Below are positions 10,922 through 23,300 of a DNA stretch of 64,000 nucleotides, piece by piece. Position 1 is the stretch's first letter; the number at the start of each line of letters is the position of its first letter. The position numbers and the translations under genes are program-made. This DNA comes from Paramacrobiotus metropolitanus (lineage: Eukaryota; Tardigrada; Eutardigrada; Parachela; Macrobiotidae): NCBI RefSeq assembly GCF_019649055.1, contig NW_026570282.1, positions 248,001 to 312,000 on the forward strand. Direction: 5' to 3'. The notes under the pieces are model-generated. The model was not told the DNA's origin, did not search any database, and saw nothing but the letters and a program-made list of their open reading frames with translations.

Positions 10922-12142
10922 TTCAAAGATCCCGGATCGTCAGTACTAGTTCCAGGAGGCACCAATTCTTTGCTGATTAGTCATTAGTGAATATAAGGGA
11001 GTTTCGTTAGAAAAGACAACTGGCAACACATATGTAACATACAGATCAACGGGAAGCAATTTAGCACAGAAATATAAGCTGAAGTTCAATCAATAACTCA
11101 CCTGGTTTGCAGTGAATGCTTCTTGCCATCATCGTGTGGCTTGCGCAGATGCTGTACTGTACTACGTAGAGTACAAAATTAAAGCAGTTGTATATATGCA
11201 AATGCCGGCATCAGAAAGCCGTCGAACAATCATCAGATGTTCCGTCGAAAGCCGTCGAACATGTCAGATGTAACTCCATTGCATGCATAATGTTACGATA
11301 TACAATAAAGTATTATGTGAATATTGCTGCAGTTTTGTTTTGCTTTAGTTTTAGAAATTAGGCGTGCAGCATATGTGCAGTTACACATAAATCGCAAAAT
11401 AAGCTGTTAAGGTTATCAAAAGAAATGTACATTGTTTTTTTAAACTATTAAATTTACACAAGTGTTTCTGGCTGCTCTAACCGTAAGTTAACTGACTGAC
11501 TAGGTAACGTTAAGTGGCTGCAGTATAATGTCTGGTTGACCGAATGTGCGTCGTTAGGTAGATAAACTGTTAACTATTATCAAGTACTTACTATAGTGTG
11601 AGACCTATGGTAAGTTCTTGCTATAAATATTATTAACCAATGACAGATAAGCCGAGCTGATAAGTACTGTAGTTTTTTGACAGAAAATCTAATCAGAAGT
11701 GATAAACTAGAACAGGCAATCCACTTATCAATGACAGTTAATTATGTTTGATCATAGTACTGCTATCAGGATAGCGCGCTAACGTATGTTATGTTTGTAT
11801 GCATTTGCTAAAACAGGTGTTGTGCGGACTCTCGATAATAAGATAATTTCGTTTAAAAACAATATTTTTCCGTTAGGAGTTCGTATGGATGAGTGAAATA
11901 AATTAATCTGAACCTCTGCTGTAAGCATCTGAATATCCACCAGTTTGAATCTACAATATTTTGTTTCTAACGATAAAATCTGTGGATTGCGATCAGGTTT
12001 TAAAAAGACTCAAAAATTCTGAATATTTTTCTTACATCAACGGTGTTCCTTTTCAGGCAGTGTGTCTGTCTATTTGTTTAGCCAACGTTTTGATAAACGA
12101 TAAATCCTAACATCAGTAAAATTATTTTGTCGATTGCAGAAT
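10922..12142. other. Divergent intergenic region between IFT52 and the lectin array
   Basis: About 1.2 kb separating two genes transcribed in opposite directions, so both promoters are expected here. It is AT-rich. Apart from the short direct repeat at 11215-11271 I see no distinct element. Confidence 0.5.
11215..11271. repeat. Short direct repeat
   Basis: AAAGCCGTCGAACA followed by TCAGATGT occurs twice, starting at 11215 and 11248, with a 2-bp length difference between copies. It lies upstream of IFT52; function unknown. Confidence 0.6.
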
Positions 12143-14133
12143 ATGGTGCTGGGGCTTCCCTCATTACTGAAAATCGTCCTCACGGGTTTGTTGCGTTGCA
12201 TAACTTTAGTTTATTTTTCTGTTTTCAGTTTAGTGTACCAGTGCATTGCACTTTCGATGCCAAAGCTTAAAAAAGTCAAAATAATTGTGTAATTAAACAC
12301 TATATCACTTTACTGTTGCAGTTACAACATCCGGAAAAATCAATGGAGAGCATATTGCCGAAAGACCGACCTTTGAACACAGTTTTGTTAATGATACCAG
12401 CGGCATTGTTATGACAAACGGTGGATGCTACCCAGGATGGAAAGAATATGGTAGGTATGTGACAAAAGCAGCCTGAATATTCAGCTTAAATTAAATTGGG
12501 CTTTTTTTGGTATTGGAAGCGAGTAAATATTTTCTAAACTATACCAAGCTCAGTAAAGGTTCAGCTGCTTTACGGAAGAATCCACGGAACCAAAAAAACT
12601 TTGAAGTGTTTTACTTCACTCAGGAGACTACTGCTACTTCTTTTCCGGCAACACTACAAACAACTTCGAGGGAGCTTATAACAGTTGTCGTACTGCATTG
12701 GAAGCCAAACCGGGAGCGCCCGTACCAGATCTGGTGTCCGTAAAAAACTCCGTGGAGAATGACTTATTGGTAACTATGCTGAAAAATTTTGGACCGGCAT
12801 TTTGGATTGGTCTTCGTCAAAATCAGTCCTCAGGATTTCTTTGGGCTGATGGTCGACCGTACGTTTTTTCCCACTGGGGAGTACAGGAGGACCAAGCGAC
12901 CAATCTGGTGAGTTGATTACGCGCTGTTATCATCTGCTGGTCAAGCGGTCTCTTCTGCGATTTTCCGTACAACGGTAACTGCTATAGACAGATATTTCTA
13001 TGGTTTAATAAGTTCAAACATCTTCGAATTGTTTCAGAAACAATCTGTTACGTGTATTGTTATAAATAAGAGTATTTAAAGTTGTAGTCAACTTGTGCAG
13101 CGCTGATGAACGAAGACGCTCAAACCGGATTCTGGAGGAATCGGGACTGCAGCGAAAGCAACGGCTATATTTGCAAAGCTGCAAAAGGTATAAATGTATT
13201 ACACATCTGGTTTATTTGTGTTTTTCTCCGGTTACTCAGATTAAAATTTCAAATTAACCAGATTCGCGATTGCCGTCCACGGTGCCAGATGTTGATTTGC
13301 GCTGCCCAAAGGGCTTCCGCTACAAGAATGACATTTGCTTCCTGGTTAAAAAATTTAGAGAACCGGTCAGTTGGGATGAAGCCGACACAAAGTGTCGGCT
13401 CTTTGGTGGCGTTTTGGCTACTATCCGGGATATATATGAAAATGCCCAGTTTCGCGTAGCATTAAACTATCTGGACTCTTCTGACACCGCTAAAGCATGG
13501 ATGTCTACGGGAGCTGAAAATTTCCGCCCGGCCAACACCAGCCGCCAGCAGTCTTTTCCCGGTTTGCTGGAGTCATCAAAGAATGTTGAATCCTTTCATG
13601 ACCGAACGCCGTGTGCGTATATGCACAGCGGTGGCAAATGGTTTATAACATCGTGTTCCAACAGTTTCTTATACGCTTTGTGTGAGAAACGTTTTGGTGC
13701 GTACTGGCTACAGCCACATTTTGCAGCTACCTGTGTTAGAACAAATATTTTTCACTTGTTTTCAGACGAAGAAATTATTGAAGATTTTAATTTAACAACA
13801 ATTACACTATATCCTGCGACAAGTGACGGATTTGTGAATACGGATAACTTCGTTTCCGGTCCCATTATTAGAACAACGGAGGTGGCGCCCATCGATGATC
13901 CGTATCCCGGACTGACAGCCGCAACCATTTCATGGATTGTTTTCGGCTTACTGCTTTCGGTGGGCTTCGTCAGTTTTCTGATTTATGTGGTCTACACAGG
14001 AAGGAGTATTTTTGTTACCCGATACCTTAATCGAGTATCAGGAAGGATCAAACGAAGCTTTTTAAATAATATGCGTCGACATCGCAGCACTGACCGCAAT
14101 GAACTAACTCTACAAGATATTGTGATTGTGTAA
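12143..14133 (+). CDS. Small C-type lectin receptor (signal peptide, two CTLDs, one TM)
   Basis: Six exons: 12143-12185, 12322-12450, 12624-12907, 13088-13187, 13262-13696, 13766-14133; about 452 residues. The first exon gives a short hydrophobic leader (MVLGLPSLLKIVLTG). An alternative donor just downstream (TTCA|GTTTAG) would lengthen it into a better signal peptide. CTLD A has WIGLRQ, a Cys in STCAALM and the closing GYICKA. CTLD B starts RCPKGFRYKNDICF and ends LCEKRF. A TM helix (WIVFGLLLSVGFVSFLIYVV) precedes a basic tail ending LQDIVIV. Exon sizes and sequence match CTLD10 and CTLD11 of the large receptors downstream; the 100-nt exon is the same size in all. The CTLD12 equivalent is absent and the tail differs. 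Its ligand is unknown. Confidence 0.85.
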
Positions 14134-17100
14134 TTTAATACTTCTACTCGTAATTAATAACCTTCAACTGTTTCGTTCTTTTACGATTAAATCCGTATTG
14201 GTAACGATACATTTATATCTATATCGCAGTTTTGTTAACAGCAGTAGTCAAACGAAACTAATGCAGGAAACCGAAAAAGTAAACAAGAAGGGGAACAGAT
14301 TTAGCGACTGATCGAGGGAAGAATTTTTTTATTTTGCGTTGTAATACATAAATGTTGCTCGTTGGCAAAGTATTACAAAAAAATGATGAGAGCTTAGTTT
14401 TATTCAGAAAAGATTTTTAAAATTCGCTTGATCAAGTCAAACTAATGTAAGAGGAAAAGATCAAAATGTGCCCTTTGAAATTAACTATACTGCATTGGTA
14501 CCTGACTATCCACAGCAAAATCCCTGAATAAAAATTAATATACACTGCAAATTATCTTTCCTTTACAGATTGAAAATGATTGAAAATAATCGTTTTGCTG
14601 ACTTCGTTAATATTATGATTACAAGAAACAGCTTCGGCTTTGCCTCCGTGTTTCTTGTGATCCACGGCCGGTTTGAATGGAGAATTCGTTAAGTTCATTA
14701 AATGTATTAACAGCCTTAGCAGTTATTGTACAGCGTCTTGAGGAAAGACTCTAGAATCTAGATTGGATTGTTGATGGGTCCCACCAAAAAATTATAAGTT
14801 TAACCACGCATAGACTGGACTGTGATAGAAAGAAGCTCGGTCACTCTTGCATCTAAAGATTCTCATTGGAAAGGGGTGGTAGTTCGGTACTCACTCGTTT
14901 GGTGATTTTTCGGGTAGGTTCGGTCACTAACTCGTCCAGTGATTCTCGCAATGGTGGTAGCTCGGTCACTCACTCATCTCTCACTGGGTAGTGATAGTAG
15001 TTTGGTCGCTCACTCGTTTAGAGATTTTTCTTACTGGTCAGTGGTGGTAACTCAGCCATTCACTCATCCAGAGATTTTGCTCCCTGGGCAATGATGGAAG
15101 TTCGGTCACTAACCTGGCTTCCGATTTTTCTAACTGGACAGGGGTGGTAATTCCGTCACTCAAGCGTTTGGTGTAAATTTGCGCTGTTGATTAACAGAGA
15201 CTTATTTCGAGTTCAGCTTGTTTAGAACGCTTTAAGAAATTCGAAAACTTTTTCTTTTTTGCGTATTTAGTTCCGAATAGAAGTTAAACATTATGGAGAA
15301 CTAGTGAGTAGCCACATATTAGTAAATGCAGCTGTAGTGAATGTTTGAATCTAGCAATATCAAACTACCCGATAAACTTCCAGCACTTGTAAGTACGATG
15401 AGAACCTTTAAATAGCGTATAAAAGTGCCGACAACTAAAGCCGGAAGGCTAAATTCTTAATAATTATGCGTTTGGTGCCGCACGAAAATAAGTACAATTT
15501 ATTTATTTTTCAGTTTAATTAGTGTAATATGTCAATTTATGTTATGTAATGTATCCAGGCATTATTTTTATGTCCCAAGGTCACCTTGAAAGTGGATTGG
15601 ATCGTGTGCGGCGTCGTGCCGACACGATTCTGGTCGAACGAATTTAAAAACGAAAATCATATGAGCCAGTTGTGGACCGAGGTCGATCTATTGGCGTGGT
15701 CAGTTTTTAAAAAAATCGTTTTGATTATTGAGATCTGAAAACTATGGGGCGCCGCGCGTAGTATAGATGTTGTACGTAATTAAATGTAATTACTGCGAAT
15801 CTAATGGATTTGGATAAATTATTTCCGTTCTTAAATGGTTTTAAATACAAGTTCTACATATTATTTGGTTTTCTTGGCGTTCACAGCACATCTTTCTGTA
15901 TGAGTTGTGAAGAGCGACTTAAAAGAAAACCGTTACTGTATTTATATCGCTTTGTAATAATTGGGCAGCATGTTGTTGGGGTCCAATACAAACGCCATAG
16001 AAGTATACAAACCGCTGAATATTTGACGATACTTCTATAGATACAATACTATGAACAAGTATAGGAAAACATGTGCGGTAATTGTGTATTTGTGTTTAAG
16101 TTTACAGTTGCTCACAGTTATATTAGCTACTTCTAAAGAATGTTCCAGCTACTAATAAACTTTTGTCCGCAGGAATTTCGACGCTGGAAATGGGGTTAGG
16201 ATTTTCCAGAACAACAAGTTAATTATGAAAGAATTATGATAAACTTATGACCGCTAAAGCAAACAGTTGCATTCCAGCGATATTAAATACCGCCTAAAGT
16301 ATGGACTTTTCTGTTCAGTATGGTCGCTATGGTGTGGTTTAAACTTTCTAAATCTGTTGTCACCATTATACGAGTAGTGCAGAAGAAGGATGTGGATTTT
16401 GGTTGCATGATCACCCCATATTCACAAGCAGTAGATGCGTGTAAATTATTCTATTATTTTTAATATTTGCAAGATATTTTAATAAGCATCATCAATGCAC
16501 TAGTTTATCGAGCACCACGAGAAGAACAGTATTGTCTAAACGGTAACGCTGCACAGTCGCTAAAATTCAAACGGTAGAAGCATAATGGAAAAACTAAAAT
16601 TCATATCTGAGCCAGCTTGCAGACTTGAACGACTGTATCTTGTACATTTTCATTGTAATATGTACCTGGTTCCGATAAAGATTTCTCAGAAATGTATTAT
16701 CGCATGAATGTAGCAAGAACGGTATGTACAGGCGTACGAAGGCACGTTATCATATTTTGGCTGGATTTTCGGCTTCTTTTGTGCCGCTTCTGTTATACAT
16801 TGTACGAGACATTGATACTGGTTTCTTGTCAAAAATTTTAGTTTTAATAATGTTTTCACATCACCGTTAAGTCAGCGTTCCCGATTTATGGCAGCCGACA
16901 TTGTCTGAAGCGACCTTTCGTATGCCGAAGTTGAACCACAGTATTGTTGTCGTTAATTACCGCAGATAGCAAATCAAAAGACTATCAAAATGTTTATACT
17001 GCAGTTAGGAAGAGAAAACAATTACGAACTATTAGAACTATGCCTAAGTTTTTATAACAGCTATAAACGTTTACTTAGATTAAATTTGTCTGATAATATA

Positions 17101-17338
17101 TTGTTCCCATTATGGTATACAAAATTTTACGTCTGCATTCAGCTTACTGAGAGTCTGGACACACTAAAAGCGTTGCAGCCCACTCATTTGCAAGAGTTTT
17201 CTGCTGCGTTTCTGTCACCTTTCATTTAATCAGATCCGTGCCACCGCATGTTATGTTCCAGCTGTGAACTCCATTTTACAGTCATCAAAGCATGATGTTT
17301 TAACGACATATTATACAGTAATTTCTCCCTGCCACATT
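14134..17338. other. Intergenic between small and first large lectin receptor
   Basis: 3.2 kb with a degenerate minisatellite (14834-15173) and otherwise AT-rich unique-looking sequence. Short plus-strand frames of 78-79 codons (15804-16040, 16990-17229) show no domain. No CTLD exon remnant is recognisable. Confidence 0.55.
14834..15173. repeat. Degenerate minisatellite, about 40-50-bp unit
   Basis: Seven or eight imperfect head-to-tail copies of a unit built around GGTGGTAGTTCGGTCACTC, then ACTCGT, GTGATTTTTC and ACTGG. Copies differ by substitutions and small deletions. Confidence 0.75.
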
Positions 17339-20300
17339 ATGACGTCGACGTTATTCTTAATATTGTCGAGCTGTATAATTCTTACCGGTAAAAGCGATAA
17401 TTTCACGCAGCGGTACAAACCTTACACATGTCTATTCACCAATTAAATTCTACAGGATCATCCGTACTGGGATCGCAGTGTCCCGGACAGGACTGGTACA
17501 ATCGAAAAGGCACCAAAGACTGTTATTATATTTTTAATCCTAAGACGTCGGGAGACGAGGCCTTTAACGGACCTAATGCCGTTAGGCTGTATTTTCGCGA
17601 TGCAGTTCGGGAGTGTCAAATGCGAGGGGGTCAGCTCGCAACTTTTGACACGTATGACGAACTGGTACAGAGAAAGCCGTTTCGTGCAGTCTGAAATGAT
17701 AATATTAATTATTGCCATCACTTACGGTTAGGTTTTACTAACACGCTTTGTATTCACCTTTCATGGTTAATATTTTTCCCTTCTTAATATTGTACAAACT
17801 TTAACGAACACGTTGTTCAGAGCAAATATACACGCGTTCTTGCACTAATTTGCTTAAAGAAATGGGTCGAAGCCAAGATCACCGACAAATACGCCTATTT
17901 TTGGATCGGATTGACCTTTGAAACGTTAACCTGGAGCTGGACAAATGGCAATATCACAAAGCCGTATTCCGATATCGGATTGTAAGCGTGTATTTATTTT
18001 AAAGTTTTTGTAAGTTCGTCACGCCAACTCGCCTGCTTTTCTATTGTGTAAGTTTTCTACAGTACTAGTAGTGGTGCATTGGTCGCTGAATTAATGGTCG
18101 GAACTAAAAAATTGCTTACTGCAAGTTATACAAAATATTAATATTATTGTGATCTTGTAAAACACCAGTGCGACGGTGCCGGTTACCGATTGCGATTCCT
18201 GTCGACATTGGCTTTCACGGGCACTGACTGATTTTACTGCCTGTTTGGCACTCTATAGAAAGCCTAGCCCGACGGATCCAGATACTGAGGATGTGGAGCG
18301 GAAAAAGCTATATCGTGGGACTATCACATATATCCCCAATTCAAAAGAAATCGAATTCCGATCCATGGTGGGTGACGGGACTTCTAACGGCTACATTTGC
18401 AAAGGAGCTTACAGTAAGCCTACTTCCAGGAGCATCTCTCTATCTGTAGACGTTAAGCTAGAAATAGGCAAAACGAACTGTCGCCGTCACGCAGGTTCCC
18501 GACCGTGGTGCAAAGTGGAAGAGGGCTGGATTTACTATGGCGGGAAATGTCATAACTTTTATCCGTTCGGTGAAACTTTTCGCGAAGCCAAAGCAACCTG
18601 CGAGTAAGGGTTTCATCAAATATGTGCTAAATATGCAGGAAATACTGTTACATTAGCAAAAACTTTCAGGGCGGAAAACGGAAATATAGCCGTCATAAGG
18701 AGTGATTTGGAAGATCAGCGCATGAGAGACTGGTTGCGAGATCATGTCGAAGAAGAAAAAGGCTGGATTGGTATCACGATCCCTTCCAAGACGGCCAGCA
18801 CCACCGTGAATGATGTAAAATGGTTGGATGGCACACCGATTACGGGTACTCCGGTTAATCACTGGGCCGGGCCCAATCTCACCCACGTTATTGAGTAAGT
18901 AATTGTGGGAGTGCATGTGCAAGGTCCTGCAAAGCCGAACGTATTCTGTACGGGCCAACGGAATTATTATTTGATGTATCGTGTAATGTATTTCTATCTG
19001 ACGATAAACAACTAACGCTTCACTGACATGCTTCAATAATGTTGAGGTATCAACTGACAGATCACAATATTAAATAATTTATAGTAGATTCAGTTGCGTA
19101 CTTTAGATCGTTGCCCAATGGAAAATCGTACTGCGGTTTACTTCACACAAAAGACAGTGTCTGGCCATCGTACTATGATTATTGGTGGGGCATGGATGAG
19201 TATGAACCGGAAGTTCATGAATGGTCGTTTTCTCCTGACTGCGATCAAGAGCTCCCGTTCTTTTGTGAAGCACCACGCAGTAAGTGCCAATATGGTTAGT
19301 ATCTAGTGCAATCTCCTGATAGATTAACATTTTCAGACTTATGTCCATATGGCTGGAATGAATACGAGAATGACTGTTACAAGTTTGTCCAGGACACACT
19401 CCAGACCTTCGAAAAGGCACGAGAAAACTGCCAGAAATTGAAGGGCGAGTTAGTAATGGTTAAAAGGTTAGCGGAGCTAAAAAAGAATCAACCAAGGAAA
19501 ACTGTTCCCCAATGGTACTCGACTAAAAGACCTGAAAATCGATCATTTTATTGTTAGTGGTGTCGTGCAAGGCTTCATAGAAGCTGTCATCGGAAGCGAA
19601 CATCTTAGAGAGGACTTGTGGATTGGATTACAAGGTCAGCATATAGCATTTTAATTGCGTATTGCATAATCGAGGGCCAGTACAGTAATTACATCATCTC
19701 AGATTCTTAGTACCAAAAATACTCGTATATTTTTATAATATGATAGTATTACAGTGGGAAACATAAGCACAAATAGTAGCAATAAAAATTCGGTGACAAG
19801 GTTTTTTTGGGACAGGTGTAAACGGACGTTACAACTGGATTGACGGATCTAGTGTGGAGTACCAAGCTTGGAATGGATCGATGGTAACGCCGGAGCAGGG
19901 CAGTAATACTAACGTCTGCGGCTACGCTCAGCGCGCTGGATTGAATGGTATGGAAACTGGGATTCTTGTTCAGATTTGCTTTACGAATTTCTTGTCCGTT
20001 TTTAGCTGCTGGGACCGGAAAGTGGGCAGTTTCGGTATGTTCACAACCGAAGGGTTATATCTGCAAGACGCCGGCATCCGCAGAAATTCCCGATGAAGCG
20101 ATCATCCATCGTAGGTTTCAAATATTCCTTATTTTCTCGAAAAAATATTATTCTGATTCGGCACACACATGAAATTTGTTTTATTTTTTAAAGATACTTC
20201 TTTACTAATGACACTAAGCGAGGATTTGATTGGCATGGTTCATTTTCAGCTCCGGTCACTTGTGACGCACCGTTTACAAAGTATCACGAAGGGTGCTACT

Positions 20301-23300
20301 TGTTGGTCAATGAGCAAAAGAATCGAGATGATGCTCAGCGTTACTGCCAAGAGCGATCGTCCGTGTTGGCTTACACAACTACTTTCGGGGAAAACGTGTG
20401 GATGAAAAGTAAAGCAGCGCACAAAATACGGTAAAATGCTAAACTATAAAATAATGACTTTAGAACAAATTGCCAAGGATATTTGGCTGGGTATTCGGCG
20501 AGAAGGTCGAACGGGAAGCTTCCTGGAATTCCATTACAGTGATGGAGAATATGTAAGGAAACTTCGATAAACCTCTTAATACATCGCATTCTTTATTCTT
20601 GATTATGTCTGCTTAAGTGCGTGCCACTTTGATTTCTGTTTTTGTTTACTGTTTAGATGGGGCCAGGAGGATTTAAGAACTTCTACTATGCATCTTACAC
20701 AAATGACAACACGCCGTGTGTTGTCATGGCCAGTGAAAATAACCAGTTTTCCACTGATTCCTTGTTTTCTACCGGTCCCGAGTTAGGAGAATGGTATTAT
20801 GCTGCATGCACCGAACAGCGGGAGTTTATGTGTTATCACCCCGGAAGTAAGTTTGACAAATGCCGCGAGTTCCATCATCAGTATACTACCTAAGTCGGCG
20901 AATAATGCAGTGCTTAATACGCAGATGCGCTTTGAACGGTTCGTATACAAAATTAAAGAAGTGCTTTTCTTGTTATAAACAGCGCCCATTGAAAATCCCG
21001 ATCTTGAACCAAATCATTCAGACCCTCTTTGTGGTGCCGGATGGTTCCGTAATGGTGACAACTGCTACCACCTTAACCCCAACCCTTTACGATGGCACCT
21101 GGCCAAACAGACATGTCAAAACCTGGCTATCAATGCTGACCTCCTGTACATCACCACCAAAGAAGAAGAGCAGTTTATCAGTGGTATGAGCATTATGTAA
21201 CCGTAAATACTGTGGCCTGAACGCGAAGCCTGACCTTTTTCCAATTACTAATAATAAGCATCACTATTTTAATCTTCTTCCGGCTTTACGCATATACATA
21301 AGGACTCCATCTAAATTTTTTGGGGCTGCTTCGCTATATATACCCTGCAGCTGTCGAATAAACGGAAATAGAGATGTGTACAGTAATTTATGAAAATATT
21401 GGAATTCGTAGATTTTATGGCGGACCAATGGTTATTGTGGAGCCAAGAGTACTGGATTGGACTGTATTCAAACGAAAAGGATCAGTGGCACTGGCCGTTC
21501 AGAGATTCGAAAAATAAATGGCACATCCCATTGGCAGTGACTAATTGGGCCTACGGTAAGCCTTCTTTTACTTTGTGGCCCTAAACATCGTTAATCTAGA
21601 TCTATCACTCTTTCCAGGTGAACCTCAGGAGCCCGAATATTCCTTTAGTTCCAGATGCGTTTACATGGATGCGAGCCGTAATCCCGAATGGTACGCGATT
21701 GCATGCGACGAAGAGAGGTTTCCGTTTATTTGCAAAAAGACGCTAAAGAATGATACACAAGTTACAACGCCTGTTCCCACCCCACTGCCAGGTACGGCAA
21801 CCAGTCTTTTTTACTAGAAGCGGATGTTTAATATTTCGCTGCTAAACTCTACTTTGACGGCCGATAATTAATACTGGCTGCCTTTTTATGACGCGAATGC
21901 CTTAAATGTGTTTTCTTCCCGTAAAGGTCAGCACCTTGGCTGCCCAGCAGACTGGCACGATTACGACGGCCGGTGCGTCCGCTTTGTAATTAGCCAAAGA
22001 GACTGGCCAACTGCGGAGCAAGACTGTCGTGTCAGTGGAGGTCACTTGCTTACTCTTCGTGATCAGAACGAATTTGTTTCCGTCAGCCGCTTTGGAGCCG
22101 GTTCCTGGACTGGCTTGAATGCCATGGCTGATCCTGGCGTCCTGAGCACCACCGTTACGGAGCGTAAACCTAGAGTTTTCGTTTGGAGTAGCGGAGAGCC
22201 GGTTATTTACACACCTTGGGATGTTATTTCGGTATCCGGAGGAGTTGTAGGGAGCACAATCAACGATACCAACTGCGTTGCGCTAACCTCAACGGTAAAA
22301 ACCAGTAACAAATAACGGTAGCAGTTTCTATTTCATTTGTCTCGTCCGATATTACGAAAAAAACAATGGCGAGTTGATATTATTATGTGCTTCTTGTCGG
22401 AAGAGGTGTCCAGAAATCCAACTGAAATGAATATTTTAATTTAAAGATGTCTTAAAGATACATAAACATATCTTTAAGATAAATATGTCTTAAAGATAGT
22501 CGTAGGCCCGACAGTATAGCTGACCTTTAGGACACAATGCCAGATCAGAAAAAGTTTGATTTATTTATATGGAATATTTAGGGTTTTACGGCGTATCCCT
22601 GTCACGAAAGGAGATCCTACATTTGCGAACGCCCCTTACAGTCTACCAGCCTGACTAATCCTGCTGTAGATTTTACACAGTATCAAGGGTGCAAGGTGAA
22701 TGGTATTCGCCACCATGAAAGCTGCTTCTACTTCGGTATCGATCCGAATTCTCCCATCATGAACCAACCGCTGTTAAGCTTCACCAAAGCCAATGAATTT
22801 TGTCAAACCAATTACCCAGGAACGACACTAGCCAGTGTGGCGAACGCCAACGAGCAGAAATTCCTCAACGCCATAGTGGCTAGCCTAGGAACGGATTACT
22901 GGATCGGTCTAATGGAAGTGGAAGATACGTGGGAAGCGTACGCCTATTTCATAGACGGGACGCCGGTTGAGAGCAGCAACTGGGCGGCAGGACAACCTAA
23001 GCATTCACAAAGCTCGGATGGAGGATTTGAAGCTGGATGTGTGGCCCTGCACGGTGCATTCAGCGACCACAAATATCCGGGCGACTGGTACGTGGCTCCA
23101 TGCCTGCAGACCAAACACGCTTTGTGCAAAGGACCGAGTGACTGGCACGAGCCACATCCGACCTTTGCTAGTACTCCTGTACCTACTGGCTGCCCATCGT
23201 CCTGGAAAACATCAAAGGATTTCAAGAATTGCTATAAAGTATTGCTAACCAAACAGTCGCATTTGTCTTGGCGGCAAAAAAACTGCTAAATACTTAACCA

